Positions 1-11,608 of a stretch of DNA of 64,000 bases are shown here, piece by piece. The stretch is taken from NCBI GenBank assembly GCA_051294375.1, contig CM119269.1, forward strand, positions 1,003,367 to 1,067,366. Direction: 5' to 3'. The notes under the pieces are model-generated. The model saw nothing but the letters and a program-made list of their open reading frames with translations, did not search any database and was not told the DNA's origin. Made by a program: the position numbers and the translations under genes. The stretch comes from Paraspadella gotoi. Its lineage: Eukaryota; Chaetognatha. Each line of letters opens with the position of its first letter. Positions within the stretch are counted from its first letter, which is position 1.

Positions 1-3000
1 CAAATATCGAATTACTGATTCATCGATTCAATATCCTGGGTGGACGAATAGAGACATCTGATGAAGCCGAATATCTGGGCCCCTCGTCTCTCGTCCTTTA
101 CACACGGGAAAATGGGTGATATGAAATTTGTTCCATGATCTCGCGGGCTGATCAAGACTGCGCGCATCTTTGGATCGGCGGGATCGGGACGCGTGGCCAG
201 CGGGACAAAATTAAGCGAGCGTCGACAGCACTGTTGCTGGTCTCTCTGGAAACACAAAAGATCTCATCTCGGATGTTTTCACTCATCGCGAGTTTTGTTG
301 CGGGTGGCTCAGTCTGGTCGATGCCTTCCCTCCCCGTCTTCTCCGCCCGATGTTTTGCACCCCGTTGTCCTCGATGATCTGGAATCGTATGTGCGCGTTT
401 CGTTGCGCGTGTTAGAGACACTTTTAAGCCTTCAAGCGTGATTCTGCGGCAAGAAGCATCCCTCGAGTCTCTCGTCGCAAATATCCCATTCGACAGGCGA
501 AATCGCCTCTTTCGCTTAATGGTAAAAATATTTCGGTTTTAAAATGGAATTTTTTTTCTCCATGGTGTAATTCGGCCTATAGAGTAACTACAGATGTGGC
601 CGCTGGAAGTATATCCCGCCTGTTTCGTGGGTTGTCATCACTTCGTCGCTGCGGGGTGGGGAAAACAGCCACGTCTGCCTTCAACCGCTGGTCCGCCTAC
701 CGAGGGCGAGCATATCGGATCATCGAGCATCCACGTCTTCAGCCTCGGCGCGAAGAATTATCATCCTTTAACGCAGACGCACGTCATACTTCCCAGTATT
801 GCTCGGGATCCAGATTTCAGGATACCGACTCGATCCTGTCTTGTTTGACGACAACCTGAAGTTGACGGCCTAGTAGCCCCGGCGTTAATCAGAAGGAAGA
901 GGTGCCAGCAGCACGACTCGCTGTCGGCGGCCGCGCGGTTGTCGTGGGACCGATGATAAAATTTTCGATCGCGCAGCGTTGGCTATGTCGTCATCATGTA
1001 GCAAGCAGATATGGATGAGGCTGCACGTAGCAGTGATTCGTCACAACATGAGACATACGGCTGCACAGGGTTCGCGAGCATATGAGGGCTCACTAAGAAT
1101 AGTGGTTCGGCGGACTCCGGTGAGCAGCATGATATGCCAAGTGTGACTCGACCGCCGTTTGAATATTAGTTGGCGAGAGTTGCTGCTTAGGTACGCGGGA
1201 AAGTGTAAAAATAATACGAATACTGCTCAAAGACATACTCTTTGGTGCCATATTTTTTCCATTTTATTTGCTTGCATACCGAAATTCTTTTACAGAGGGC
1301 TTCGCCGAAAAAATGAAAAGAATCTCGTCTTTCTTCCATGTGATTGTTGGCTGGTTTTCAGCCTCGCTCCCCGCTTCGCCGAATTTTCCCTAGGGACTGC
1401 AAACCAAAAAACCTGAAATTCCTGATTAAAATGATTTTTTCAAAAGATTTGAATTTTTTGTTTATTTTATTTTTACTGTTTAAGACAATGGTTTTTTCGA
1501 AACTGTTTTGTTTTGGTAGTATTTTTATTTTTAAAATTATTTTTATTATGTTTAAGTAGACTTGGAAGTAACGGTTTTCAAAAAATATTCTAATTTATTT
1601 TATTTTCGGATTTTCCGTCAAGTGCCAAGCCCCTACGTCTGCGCATAATTTTTTTTGCGTTCAGTGAGTTTGGCAGTAAAAATGAATAATTTTCGAATTA
1701 TTCTCATTTTGTCCAGGAGTGTTTTTTATTTATGTGACGGACTTTCACATTTATAGTAGATCAAAAATGGGAATTTTGAGGTACAGTTGTAATCGTTATT
1801 GCCGATTTTATTATTTCCGCGTTTTACGGTTTTTATCCGTGACGTACTCTCTCGGGTCTGTTATTTTTCGAAATTCGCGATTTTTGGAACTTTTTTTATA
1901 TTGGAAAAAAAGAAAAATTTATTTTTATTATTTTTGCCTTCATTTGTACGGGTTTCAAATAACGGACTGTGGAAGCGTGGTCGCGGTATTGGGTCGCTTC
2001 GTTTTTGTTTTTCCTCCTTTTTTTTCTCGTTTTCCCGGTTTTAGTAGTCCGGTCGCTGTTCCTGTACCCCGCCTGATCATGAGCGGAGGTTTCAAGTGGT
2101 GACGTGGAAAGCAAACTTTAAAAAATTTCAAACTTCAAAATGCACAGAGCCTCCGCATCGCTAGTCAGCAGGCGTCAGAGGTGACATGAGGCAACGCTGC
2201 TAAATGTTTGTGCTCACCGCAGACGCTAGGCCGCCAGGGACAAGCTGGCTCCTGTCCAGCAAAACCTGCTGGGTCGATTCGAGTTGAAGACGCGGGGCGG
2301 CAAAAACGGCAGGAATAGACGCCGGCGTGGCTCAAGACGTTTTCCCGTAAATGGCTTTCGCCGCAGCGTGCATTGCTGACAGAAGGGCGGCTAATCAGTC
2401 GGCCAGGAAGCGCCTATTTTGAAAGAACATCTCTGAAAGTCATGCCGACGGCGACCCGCTATTAACACTGGATGCTCGTCGCGGATGGGACGAGACATTT
2501 TGCAGATCAGGAGCATTACGAGCAATGATTGTGCTGCAACCGGAGGGCGGACGAGCGGTGATGAACCCATCGGTGCAAGGTAGGCGAAGCCGTCAGGGGT
2601 GTTTCAGTCCAGCGTGACGCCGACTGTTGAGCCTGGAGCGGGGCGTCGGGAGACATGTGGAAGCGCGTGGGAAGCGGGCTCAAGCCCCTACCGCCCCCAG
2701 TCGGAAGTGAAAAAATAACCCGTTTTATTTGGTGTGACTCCAGAAAGATGTGGACGAAAGGTCGATACAGCGGCTTTGAGGCCGCGACGTCAATTGGTTG
2801 AAGATCGAGGTCGCCGGAGGGGGCTCGTGAGTTTCGACGGCTTTTGGAGCCTCCACGGCTGCGCCCGCCGAAGGGCTGTGCTTCCGCACCCGGGATCGAC
2901 CGAACAGGAGCGTGAAGGACAAGGGCCGTGCGGTCAATCGGTGAGTCCGATCAGCACCTTGTGGGAGGAGCGTTGTGAATTCCCAACTTCCGAGCGCCAC

Positions 3001-3090
3001 GCTCTCGTCACTTGTTGTTTTGTTGGCAGCCCTTGGTGTCCGTGGGGTCCGGCGGGGGGGAGATATTTGGAGTTTGTTTTTATTTTTTTT
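1..3090. other. No supportable gene; mixed GC-rich and AT-rich DNA
   Basis: 590-1150 and 2100-3080 are GC-rich with several frames open on both strands; 1400-2000 is T-rich. A weak acceptor (TAACTACAG|) precedes an open stretch at 594, but nothing continues it. A 25-N gap follows at 3091-3115. Confidence 0.5.
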
Positions 3091-3739
3091 NNNNNNNNNN
3101 NNNNNNNNNNNNNNNATCACATGTATTATGAGGAACTAGATGGAAATTGTATGTATATCAGAGAAGTGAACCAGACAAACGTCTTTATGTTGTATTTTAA
3201 TTTATGACACAACGCTGCATCGGAATTCCTCGTTTTTATTCCTTTATATATAGTTGTATGGTTCCTTAAGTGCGCTCGCGCCCAGTTCACTTAGATTTGA
3301 GGTTCAGTACTTCTTGTCTAAACAAATGGGTTTGACTAATTTTTTTAACATAGTAACCGACAAAGCCGGATGAACTGAATAACCGTGACTGCGAACTGAA
3401 ACACAAAAAGTTGACTATAGAGTTCTGCGCGGCGGACAACTAAAAATTGGGGAAGGAATGACCTTCGAGGATGCAGTGGAGGATAAATTGTGCAGAAATT
3501 GGGGTAAGAAAATGAGGTGAAGCGGGGTGGAAAATGTGGTAAGTGATTTTCTGGACGGACGTAATGAAGGAGACGATGCAGACAAAGGCTCAATTTAATG
3601 GTTAGAGGAGGAAGAAAAGAAGGTTAATTGGATGGTGGAGAAAAAATAAATACGAGAAATAAGAAAGAAAATAACACATTCGGGAAAGATCTAGCAGAGT
3701 TTTCTGAGTATGAGGGTTCGAAGAGAATGATAATGAAGA

Positions 3740-4050
3740 AAGATAAGCAAATAATCCATTAACCATAAGGACTATTAACCATTAACGCTTACCAAGGCTG
3801 TAATCTTTTGATGGTAACAAGGAAGATAAATGAAAAGAAAGCAAATAACCATTAATCCATTAACCAATAACCAAGCTGTAGGCGATGACTTAGAGATGAG
3901 TAAAAGGATGAATAATGAGAAGAGAAAGTGCAAATAACCGATTAACCATTAACACCATTTAACCAAGCTTGTTATTCTTTGATGGGTAAAAGGATGATAA
4001 GAAGAAAGAAAGCAAATAACCATAACCATTAACCAAGCTGTTAATCTTTG
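3740..4050. repeat. Degenerate tandem repeat with AACCATTAACC
   Basis: About four units of 75-95 bp, each with AAATAACCATTAACC, AAGCTGTAATCTTTGATGG-like and GAAGAAAGAAAGC blocks. Confidence 0.7.
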
Positions 4051-4180
4051 GGTCGGTGTGCAGAGTTAAGGTAGTCGCCAGAGTAAACCTCTAACCTTGA
4101 TCGCGGCATAAGCGGCTCGTACCGAAATAGTATATCCGTGACGCAAAACGACTTACGCGACCCGTAGCCTGTGGGCCAAG

Positions 4181-4239
4181 ATGGCGGCCAAGAGGGCGGA
4201 AGACTTTCTCGCACCAAGCGCGGCGCGAATTAACGAGCG
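4181..4239 (+). CDS. Possible first coding exon with YY1-like promoter element
   Basis: CCAAGATGGCGGCC combines an ideal Kozak start with the known YY1 motif (AAGATGGCGGC), a combination common at housekeeping-gene starts. The frame reads MAAKRAEDFLAPSAARINE and meets a GT (GAGCG|GTAGAA) in phase 2 just before a stop. The region is GC-rich and CpG-rich. No second exon was found, and a 66-codon minus ORF (4091-4291) overlaps. Confidence 0.25.
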
Positions 4240-4718
4240 GTAGAAGTTCGGCGAGGCGTGGCTTTAAAAAGGGGAGGATATCTTGTAACACTGAGAGGTG
4301 TACCGCCCGGTCCTGTTCAATAGAGCGAGGGAACTCCGGTTGTAATGTTCGCTTTATCCTTTCTTGCTAAATGGGACGCTAAAGAAGAAATTGTGAAAAG
4401 AAAAAAAGGAAGGGCTTTTGTTTCGAAACCGTCGTTTTCAAATCGAAGGGCGCTAGGGGCGAGAAGGGGGGAGATTCGCCAACGATTGATTAGACTCTCG
4501 TCCGGCGTGATTGTGAAAATTGAGGCTTTACTCGCGGTTTGATGCCGTTGATGGCGAGAGGGAGAGAGAGAGAAAAGAGAAACGAGACTTTGAATCTTAA
4601 CTTATTGTCATTTCATTTTTGAAGAAAATAGGAAACAATAGGGAAAGCAACTTGGCTTTTATTATCCATCTTGACGAAGGATAACAGATGGTTTGTTTTT
4701 TTTTTTTTATGTTAATTA

Positions 4719-4968
4719 CAGTTTGAGTTTAGTTTTGACAAACGATTTATTTAAATTCAAAAAACAGACATGTTTTCGGCTTCATTCAAGCCTTCAATCA
4801 ACAGCATTAGTGAACTTGGAAAATATTTTTTGTGTAAAGGAAAGAGAGAAAGAGAGATAAACACAAAAAATATTCCAAAGTTTCACTAAATTGCTGATGA
4901 AGGCTTGAAAAGAAGCCGAAACATGTCTGTTTTGAATAAATAAAATCGTTGCAAACTAAACTCAACTG
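4719..4968. repeat. 250-bp foldback element with hammerhead-ribozyme-like arms
   Basis: Arms 4719-4835 and 4860-4968 are imperfect inverted repeats of each other around a short GA-rich centre. Each arm carries CTGATGA (left arm degenerate), a stem closed by GGCTT/AAGCC, then GAAAC and ATGTC, the order of the hammerhead core (CUGAUGA, stem II, GAAA). One extra A separates CUGAUGA from stem II. A related single unit lies at 45452-45487. Confidence 0.7.
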
Positions 4969-6050
4969 TTCTCTAATCGTCCCAAAACAACGAAAAGAAA
5001 GGATTTATATCACAATGTTAATTTTACTGCAACATAATAATGCTCTAAGTTATGATTAAAATATTTCGTTCATGACCTACAAACTAAGTTAATCACTATT
5101 AGTTTAATAAAACAAGTTCATATAAAGGATCAATCGTTTCGTCGAGGGATAATTATTACTGCAGATGTTGTAATACAGATATACATTCCGATCAACAGAT
5201 AATTAAATGGGGGATGTCAATGACCAGAAAAAGGAATTCAATATCAATATCTTCCGATATGGAGGGAAACAAAGCTAAACCAAAAAACTTATCTTTCTTT
5301 GTTAAAACATATTTACTTATTGAAAACTCTTTCTCTGCTTTCAGTTTCAAATTTCCTTGAAATTAAAAGGTCGAGCGAAAAAGGGGAGAGAGGGGGGGAA
5401 TGTGGGGAGGAGGAAGGTGAAGAGGAGGAGGAGGAGGCAGGCAAGAGGAGAAGAGCGCCGGTTTATCACAAATCGTAGATGAAGGAAAGGAAATGCGGAG
5501 TTTTTTTTTGTTTTGTTTTTTTTCAAAATCGAGGGGCATCCAGTCCTATCTTTCTAAATATCATGGATAGCGGAAACAAAGGGGATATTTAATTTCGAAA
5601 TGCCATTTGCCAGAAAATCCAAGTAAAAAAATATAAAAATCAACTCCGGTATATAAAAAAAAACTCAGAGTTAGAAACCGGAATAATTATTTAAAGAGGA
5701 TAACAACAAAATATCTGACTGGGAGAAAAATAACGCGTCGGTGAACATTAAGTGCACTTCAGAGAGACGAATAAATGCGCACAAAGCGAAAATATATAAT
5801 AAACGACGATGTTCTATCAAACTGATATAATCGACATCAAGATGGTCAAGGCAACTAGGAGACTAATAATACAAAAAAAAACAAAACACAGAAAAAAAAC
5901 CACAAAACGACAAGAGACACGAACAGCAGACCAAAGACGTCCGACCCGAAACCAAATTCTTCTTATATTTTTTCTATTAGCTACGCATATAATTTTTTTG
6001 AGTTGCGTTCAATGGTTGAATCCGCGACGTCCGCCTCTTCGTTTCAGCTT
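4969..6050. other. AT-rich intergenic DNA
   Basis: No coding evidence. A GA/G-rich patch lies at 5370-5455. Confidence 0.5.
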
Positions 6051-6535
6051 GAATGAATAAAAGCTACACCATGAGAGATCGTCCTCGTTGCCCAGCGCGA
6101 GCGGGGTACTCTCACCCTACACTAAAAAACTCCATACCCGCTCCTCCTCACTTCCTTTGTCTCTTCTCTGCCAAACTTGACATCTCAAACCTCTCTAAAC
6201 TACCGTCTCTTCGTACTAGGATTTTTTGGATCAAATCCCGTTGTTTCCCTTGTTGTTGTTTAGAGAGTCCACTTATCATTCGTTGTTTATTTCCTCCGTT
6301 CTGCGATTCTCGAAGTGCACATTCGCTTGATGGTGAGGTGTATGTTATGAGCGATGGAGTCGTTGACGAGCCGCCTCCGCCAAAACCGTGCGTCTCAATG
6401 TATCGGGGATACGAGGCTGCGCCACGCCGTTGGTCCAAGGATATGTCAAGCAATGCTGGCATGCCGAGGCAAGTCGATTCCGGCGCTAAAGGGTGGGATA
6501 CGGCGTTGAGTGAGTCGTGGGACAGGCGCACTCAC

Positions 6536-6603
6536 GTCGTAGGCTCTGCGAAGGAAAGTAGAAAACCGAATAATTTCGAGGAGCTCGGGGAACGCTCGTC
6601 CAT
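6536..6603 (-). CDS. Possible first coding exon (MDERSPSSSKLFGFLLSFAE)
   Basis: The ATG at 6603 has a strong context (GGAAGATGG) and the exon ends at a near-perfect donor (CTACGAC|GTGAGT), phase 2. The encoded start is Ser-rich, then hydrophobic (LFGFLLSFA). The surrounding 6148-6628 is open on both strands, so the coding strand is uncertain; a 191-codon plus frame also covers it and reads plausibly near EPPPPKPCVSMYRGY. No following exon was identified. Confidence 0.25.
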
Positions 6604-6839
6604 CTTCCCAACCGTGAGATTCCTCTAATCCATCTCACTGGTACTTGTAACGTAACGACATCCACAACAGCGTTGGCATAAGAAGAAGACTGAGTTATAT
6701 CGATGATTGGGTGTCACAAACGTAAACCAAGCCGGTTGGTTAAAAGTATCTGACGCCAACTGAGGTGTTTTGTCCGAAGCATCTCCGAGCGAACATATCT
6801 CTAAAAAGAGAGCCCACGTTAGCTGGACATCACGGGGCA

Positions 6840-7290
6840 ATCCATGTGTTGTATAGACAATAAGAGAATAGGAAAGGTCTAAGAGATTGAAAGGAAAAAA
6901 AGAGGGATAAGAGTTAAATGCATTGAAAGAGATTAAAAAGAGAGAGAGGAGAAAAGAGAAAAGAAAAAAAGAAGAACAAACAATATAAGAGATATTAAGA
7001 TGAGGGCAAGTACAGCGAAAGCGAAGAATCTAGAAACATACTAAACAAAGAAGAAGAGGGAGAAAAGGAAAGAAAAGAAAGAAACAAAAAATATAAGCCA
7101 AAAAGAATAGAAGTATAAAGAAAGAGAAAAAAGTAGTGGATAAACAGGACTATTTCAGAGAAAAAAAAGAAGATAGATTGCGGAAAACGAGATCATAGGT
7201 TACGATAAAAATGTCAAGATCCGATGATAAACAACGAGAGAGACTATACAGAAAAGAGCACCTAGTACAAGGAAGAGATCATCGACATAT
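6840..7290. other. Purine-rich low-complexity DNA
   Basis: Long A/G-biased stretch with GAGAGAAAA-type sequence and no open frame of interest. Confidence 0.6.
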
Positions 7291-7471
7291 TAACCTTCGT
7301 TTGAAAAAACATAAAAGACAAATGAGGCAATGTAAGAAAAACTAGTCCAAACAAAAATAAAAAAAAAAAAAAAGAAAAACAGAAAAATACAATCAAAAAT
7401 AAAAAACGCTGGATCTCTCCTGTCAACTTCCTCCGAAACTCGATCTCGACCTCCGTGATTTACCAACCGCT

Positions 7472-7646
7472 CTAGTTCCAAGAGACTACAGTTAGAGAAC
7501 GGTGCGTGCAGCCGAAGAGGAGTAATGGACCGATTAAGAGGAGAGAGTAAACCTGAGAGGTGTTTGCCCAAGTGAGTATGTCTTGCCATAGTAGGATGTC
7601 TGCCCATAGCGCCGCCCGCATGTGTGGCCAATACGCGTAAACTCCA
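7472..7646 (-). CDS. Possible terminal exon with hydrophobic C-terminus
   Basis: From a weak acceptor (GACTCTTGGAG|) a phase-1 frame reads VYAYWPHMRAALWADIL..., then VYSLLLIGPLLLFGC near the C-terminus, and stops at 7472. This would fit the phase-1 end at 7773 and give a protein of about 160 residues. A CAG|GTTTAC donor inside offers another structure, and a second minus frame is open across the same bases. No polyA signal was seen. Confidence 0.22.
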
Positions 7647-7772
7647 AGAGTCATGGATGAGCAATAGTGACTTCGTTATAAAAACGGCCGCCAAAAAAAT
7701 AGTTGTAAAAAAATATAATTTGGTTGTTTTTTATCCGATTAAAGAACAACAAATAACAAATAAAAGCCGCAC

Positions 7773-7905
7773 CTGCTGGCCGTTTTGAGATGGCCGCTGC
7801 TGCCGCGAGCTGCCCAGCGTCGCCAAAAGACGACGCGGCTTGAAGCTCCAGCCGGGCGTCATCGTCGCCGGCAGATGGTGACGGATCAGTACAAACTCCC
7901 GATCG
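7773..7905 (-). CDS. Putative second exon of the 8.5-kb gene
   Basis: Acceptor CTCCGACCTCAG| and donor CCAGCAG|GTGCGG bound 133 nt. Read in phase 0 after the exon at 8324 it gives RSGVCTDPSPSAGDDDARLE followed by an Ala-rich stretch (QLAAAAAISKRPA), ending in phase 1. A second minus frame (starting SDREFVLIRHHLPATM) is also open, so the reading depends on the upstream donor. GC-rich and clearly unlike its AT-rich surroundings. Confidence 0.35.
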
Positions 7906-8323
7906 CTGAGGTCGGAGAAGATTTAGTTGGTGATTGGCTGTGATTTGGTGAATATCGATTTTTTCAAATTATGGCGAGAGAATTAATTGAAATAGCAGTT
8001 GTTCTAAAATTCATATGAAGGGCAAATTGTTCGACCATTGTATTGACTGGGAGTTTAAGAGAATTCTTTACTAAAATAGACCCACATGGTCTGGACTGCT
8101 CCGCATCACGCCACTAGGGAGATTCGAACGGTTGATCACAAGAAATATCGAGGGCGGGAAAAAACAAGAAGTACAATTGCGTTTCAAGAGTATATGTGCA
8201 CTATTTATGAAACTGGCCTTCAAATGCTCGAGTCATGCTTAAGGAAAAAGAGAGAAATACAAGATAAGAATATTTACTATTATCAAAACATCGACAGCTA
8301 TAATTACCCTCACTAGCGATCAC

Positions 8324-8506
8324 GTTAGGCGGCGCCACAGCCACGCCCCTGGCGCCGGATGAAGATCCAGTCTCCGGCGTCGTCCGGGGCGCGCTCTGCG
8401 ACGACATCGCCTTCAACTCTGGACTCGGCGCCGGCAGAAGGATGTCACATGATGATGCCCAGTCAAAGATGGCGCCGAATATAAGCAGGAAGGACCGGCC
8501 CGCCAT
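8324..8506 (-). CDS. Putative first coding exon of a secreted/membrane protein
   Basis: The ATG at 8506 has a good context (GTTATGG) and is preceded by an acceptor (TTTTCGCCGCAG|, exon from 8522), implying a 5' UTR exon upstream. The start MAGRSFLLIFGAIFDWASSC looks like a signal peptide, followed by a Pro/Ser/Thr-rich segment (LLPAPSPELKAM...). The exon ends at CCTAAC|GTGATC in phase 0 (61 codons). An alternative donor (GCTA|GTGAGG) is stronger by consensus but gives a quick stop in the next exon. GC-rich against AT-rich flanks. It might instead be a late exon of the IgSF gene, but its phase does not fit exon 9459-9521. Confidence 0.38.
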
Positions 8507-8779
8507 AACGCCTCGAAAATGTCTGCGGCGAAAACACATAATAAAAAAAAGGAATAAAATAAAAGTATGATTATGTAATATTTAAACTTGGATGTGTTCA
8601 TTTGTTATCGACGTCAGTCCACGAACCTTGTCCGTTAGATGCGAATCCCCTTCCCCGTCTTAAGCGAACCGCCTCTTCACAATCGCGCGCTGCAAAAATA
8701 GCAAGTCACGAGCGAAAAAACCTAAAGCGATTATCCGAAAAGCAAAGGCGAGAAACTGAATGCTAAATAACTTTTCTTG

Positions 8780-8966
8780 TCTCTCTCTCTCGTTTCTCCT
8801 CCTCTCTCTCTCTCACTCTCTCTCTCCTCTCTCTCTCTTCTTCTCTCTCTCTCGCTCTCGTCTTTCTCTCTCTCTCTCTCTTCCATTCTCTTTCTTCCTC
8901 TCTCCTCTCACTCTCTTATCTCTCTCTCTCCTCTCTCTCTTTCCTTATCCCCTCTCTCTCTCTCAC
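8780..8966. repeat. CT-rich block
   Basis: Interrupted (CT)n. Open frames of Ser/Leu here are microsatellite translations. Confidence 0.85.
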
Positions 8967-9219
8967 GAACCTCCAGCGGCCCTGGTCCGGTCCAATCGAT
9001 GGACAGATGCAGGGTCTTGCACTGAGACGCTGGAAATAGGAAGCAATAGACGCTCAACATGTATCGTCGTATCGCGAATGTTGGAATTTGTTGAAAACTG
9101 GCACTTTGCTTATTGACGGGTTCCGTCTCCGAGACCGTCACCATCCCCACTGAGTGGATCGAAAAAGGAAATGCTGTGGCGATACTTGCTTTGGCGGGAT
9201 TTGATAGAGGTCAAATCTG

Positions 9220-9345
9220 AAGAGAGAGAGAGAGTCTCACGAGAGTCAGAGAGAGAGAGAGAGACAGATCGAGAGTACGAGAGAAGAGCACGAGAGAGAG
9301 GAGCAGAGAGAGAGAGAGAGAAGAGAGAGAAAGAGAAAAGAATGA
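9220..9345. repeat. GA-rich block
   Basis: Interrupted (GA)n downstream (minus sense) of the possible exon at 9459-9521. Confidence 0.85.
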
Positions 9346-9458
9346 TGGGCCGCGAATCGGTCGGTTTGAAAAAATGGCGCGTCAACTGCGAGTTCGACTC
9401 GAGATTCGACGTCCCCCTTTCGCCTCTCCCGGGTCTTCTGTCCCCTAGGAAACGTCAC

Positions 9459-9521
9459 AGAATCATTCACGGTCATTCTCGGTTCATTGAGCAAGATGTA
9501 CTCAACGCGGGTTTCTAATTC
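9459..9521 (-). CDS. Possible IgSF exon: start of a further domain
   Basis: The acceptor TTTCTTTGCTCAG| is strong. The frame continuing from 9782-9850 reads ELETRVEYILLNEPRMTVND and onward, resembling the A-A' strand of a next Ig domain (E-P-x-M...). The 3' end is uncertain: GTGAAT and GTGACG donors (the latter used here) are mediocre, and the frame stays open to 9246, running into (CT)n. No transmembrane exon clearly follows. Confidence 0.35.
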
Positions 9522-9781
9522 CTGAGCAAAGAAACTGACTTCGGTTTTTTTTTCTTCTGTGCGAACTCCGACCTTTTCCACACCAACATTTACAGTCTAA
9601 TATTACATTTATTAACACGGAGCAACCTCGAACACTCTCGTCCCACTAACCCCTGGCTCACCCGGTTCTCCTCCTTGTCCTGCTATCCAGTCCATTCTGG
9701 CACGCAATGCTTACGGATTCTCATCGTAACTCTCAAGGAAGTCAAGATCACGGGTCGCAATCCATCCTACGTGATGATCAC

Positions 9782-9850
9782 CCATTCTTTTGCCAGCCAG
9801 TGATGGTAATTGGGCGGCGGTCGTCGCACGGAGAATCGCCGGCCGTTAAT
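9782..9850 (-). CDS. IgSF exon: F-G strands, with an apparently lost cysteine
   Basis: A 69-nt exon, phase 0 to 0, with a strong acceptor (CATCCCCACACTCCCCAG|) and donor GAATGG|GTGATC. It reads INGRRFSVRRPPPN then YHHWLAKEW. After LPRDYLQ one expects x-G-x-x-x-x-C; here NGRRFSV has Val at the cysteine position. Dropping one G would give NGRRFSC followed by a plausible G strand, so either the domain lacks its disulfide or the assembly has a one-base error. The phase fit on both sides supports the sequence as given. Confidence 0.4.
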
Positions 9851-9899
9851 CTGGGGAGTGTGGGGATGAGACAGCAGGAATAAAGTCGGGCGCTTGCCC

Positions 9900-11060
9900 G
9901 TTGAGATCAATTCGTCGGCGTCAACGTCTCTCTGAATTACACTCGAATTTTTTCACAGTTTTTCTTTTTTATAATCTCCTTGCACGCCTTTTCTTTGTTT
10001 CTTTTTTTATTTTTTATTCTTTTTGTCTTCTTTATTTAATCTTTTCTCGTATATTTATATCACTGTTAGAATATTCAGTTTCTTTGTTACGATGATGTAT
10101 AGGTTGTAGAGCGAGTATTCTTTCGAGAGTATAGAGTCTTAGAAATCTTTATCTTCTTCTTACTCGCGCACTTGCATTGAATCTGAGAGAGAGAGTAGAG
10201 AGGCTGAGCAATGTCTTAAGAGAGAGTAGAGATGATCCTTAAGAAGAGAGAGATGATGAGAGATGATTGATGAGAGAGATGAGAGAGAGACTAGAAGAAA
10301 CATTTTACTTGACCAGAAATATATTTTAGAGAAGAGAAGAAGTCAAAAGAGCGAATCCTAATATTAGATTTCATCATCGATTTATTTTTTTTGTTCAAGT
10401 AATATGCCGCATCTATAGCGTTCTAAGACTATGTGGTATCATTCTGTCGCTTGTTCGTGTTGTCCTCTCGTTCGTCGTTCGCTTTCGTTCTATTTCTGTC
10501 GTCGTCCGTTGTCGTCGTCGTCCGTCTGTAGCCAATGATACACCCAATTTTGATAAACGACAATAAATATAAAGTTGAAAACACTCTTGATGTGTCTGTC
10601 GACACGATAATTAAGCCTTAACGAAGCTAATCGATAAAGCTTAACAAAATCATTTACAAATACTATGGTGTCCAACTTGAAAAACTTTGTAGATTAGACG
10701 AAATTGATTGAATTGATATTGATTTTAACAAGTACTTAATTGAGAGCCCACGCGTATAAGAGTTGCGCGAGAGAGACATAGAGTACTAAGAGCGAGATCA
10801 CAGTATAAATTAGATAGAGAATATTCAGTAAATATTACGGCGGATCTGAGATCCCTTGTAATCAGGAGCTAGTTTTCGTGTCCTTAATAGCGATGTTGCG
10901 TTCCATTCATTGTATACTGACAAGCAGATCGACGCGTCGTCTGGTAGTCACTGCTTAAAGTCAGGACGGACTGTATGTAAGTGTGAACTGAAAAGCATTA
11001 CTTAATAGAGAACGTTGGGCCAGGGTCGTTTTGATACGGTTCTTTTTGCTTTTTTTGTAT

Positions 11061-11112
<52 letters not shown>

Positions 11113-11558
11113 CTCCTCTCTCCTCTCTCTCTCTCTCTCTCTCATGTCCGGCCACACCGCAAAGGCAAATGACTTTCGGGTTGTGCAGCAACTTCACAAT
11201 GATCTCTTATTCATAGTTTTTCTTTCCCAATGAGATTTGAGAAGGACGGTTTTGAAGAAATTCTTTTCCTGTAGGGAAGAGAGGCGAGCGAAGAATAGTA
11301 AAAATATGGGCGTTCACTTGTTTTTTAAAACGCCGTTTAGAAGATCGAAGTGCGTTTAATTCGAAAGACTTTGAAGAGGTGAATGAGAATGACGCTTTCT
11401 CTCGCTCGTCTGAAGCCGCTGAATAAAAGATCCGGCGTGTTTGGTTTGAATGAAGGATGATTTGGTTGAACGACGAGAAAGGATCGGACGGAAGTCCTAA
11501 GAGCCTAGATCTGAATTAGAGGCTCGGCGCTCATCTCTCTCTCTCTCTTCCCTCCTCT

Positions 11559-11608
<50 letters not shown>

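Noticed and set aside
2725-3207. Open frames on both strands in a GC-rich stretch next to the 25-N gap
   Set aside because: Both strands are open, there are no convincing splice sites or motifs, and the frames read through N.
8086-8160. Possible tRNA from the TTCGAATC-like sequence on the minus strand
   Set aside because: No matching acceptor, D or anticodon arms could be drawn.
8760-9116. Long Ser/Leu or Arg/Glu open frames over CT/GA blocks (also at 11015, 27081, 32170, 37207, 48023, 50704 and others)
   Set aside because: They are translations of dinucleotide repeats, open in several frames and on both strands, with no start context or domain.
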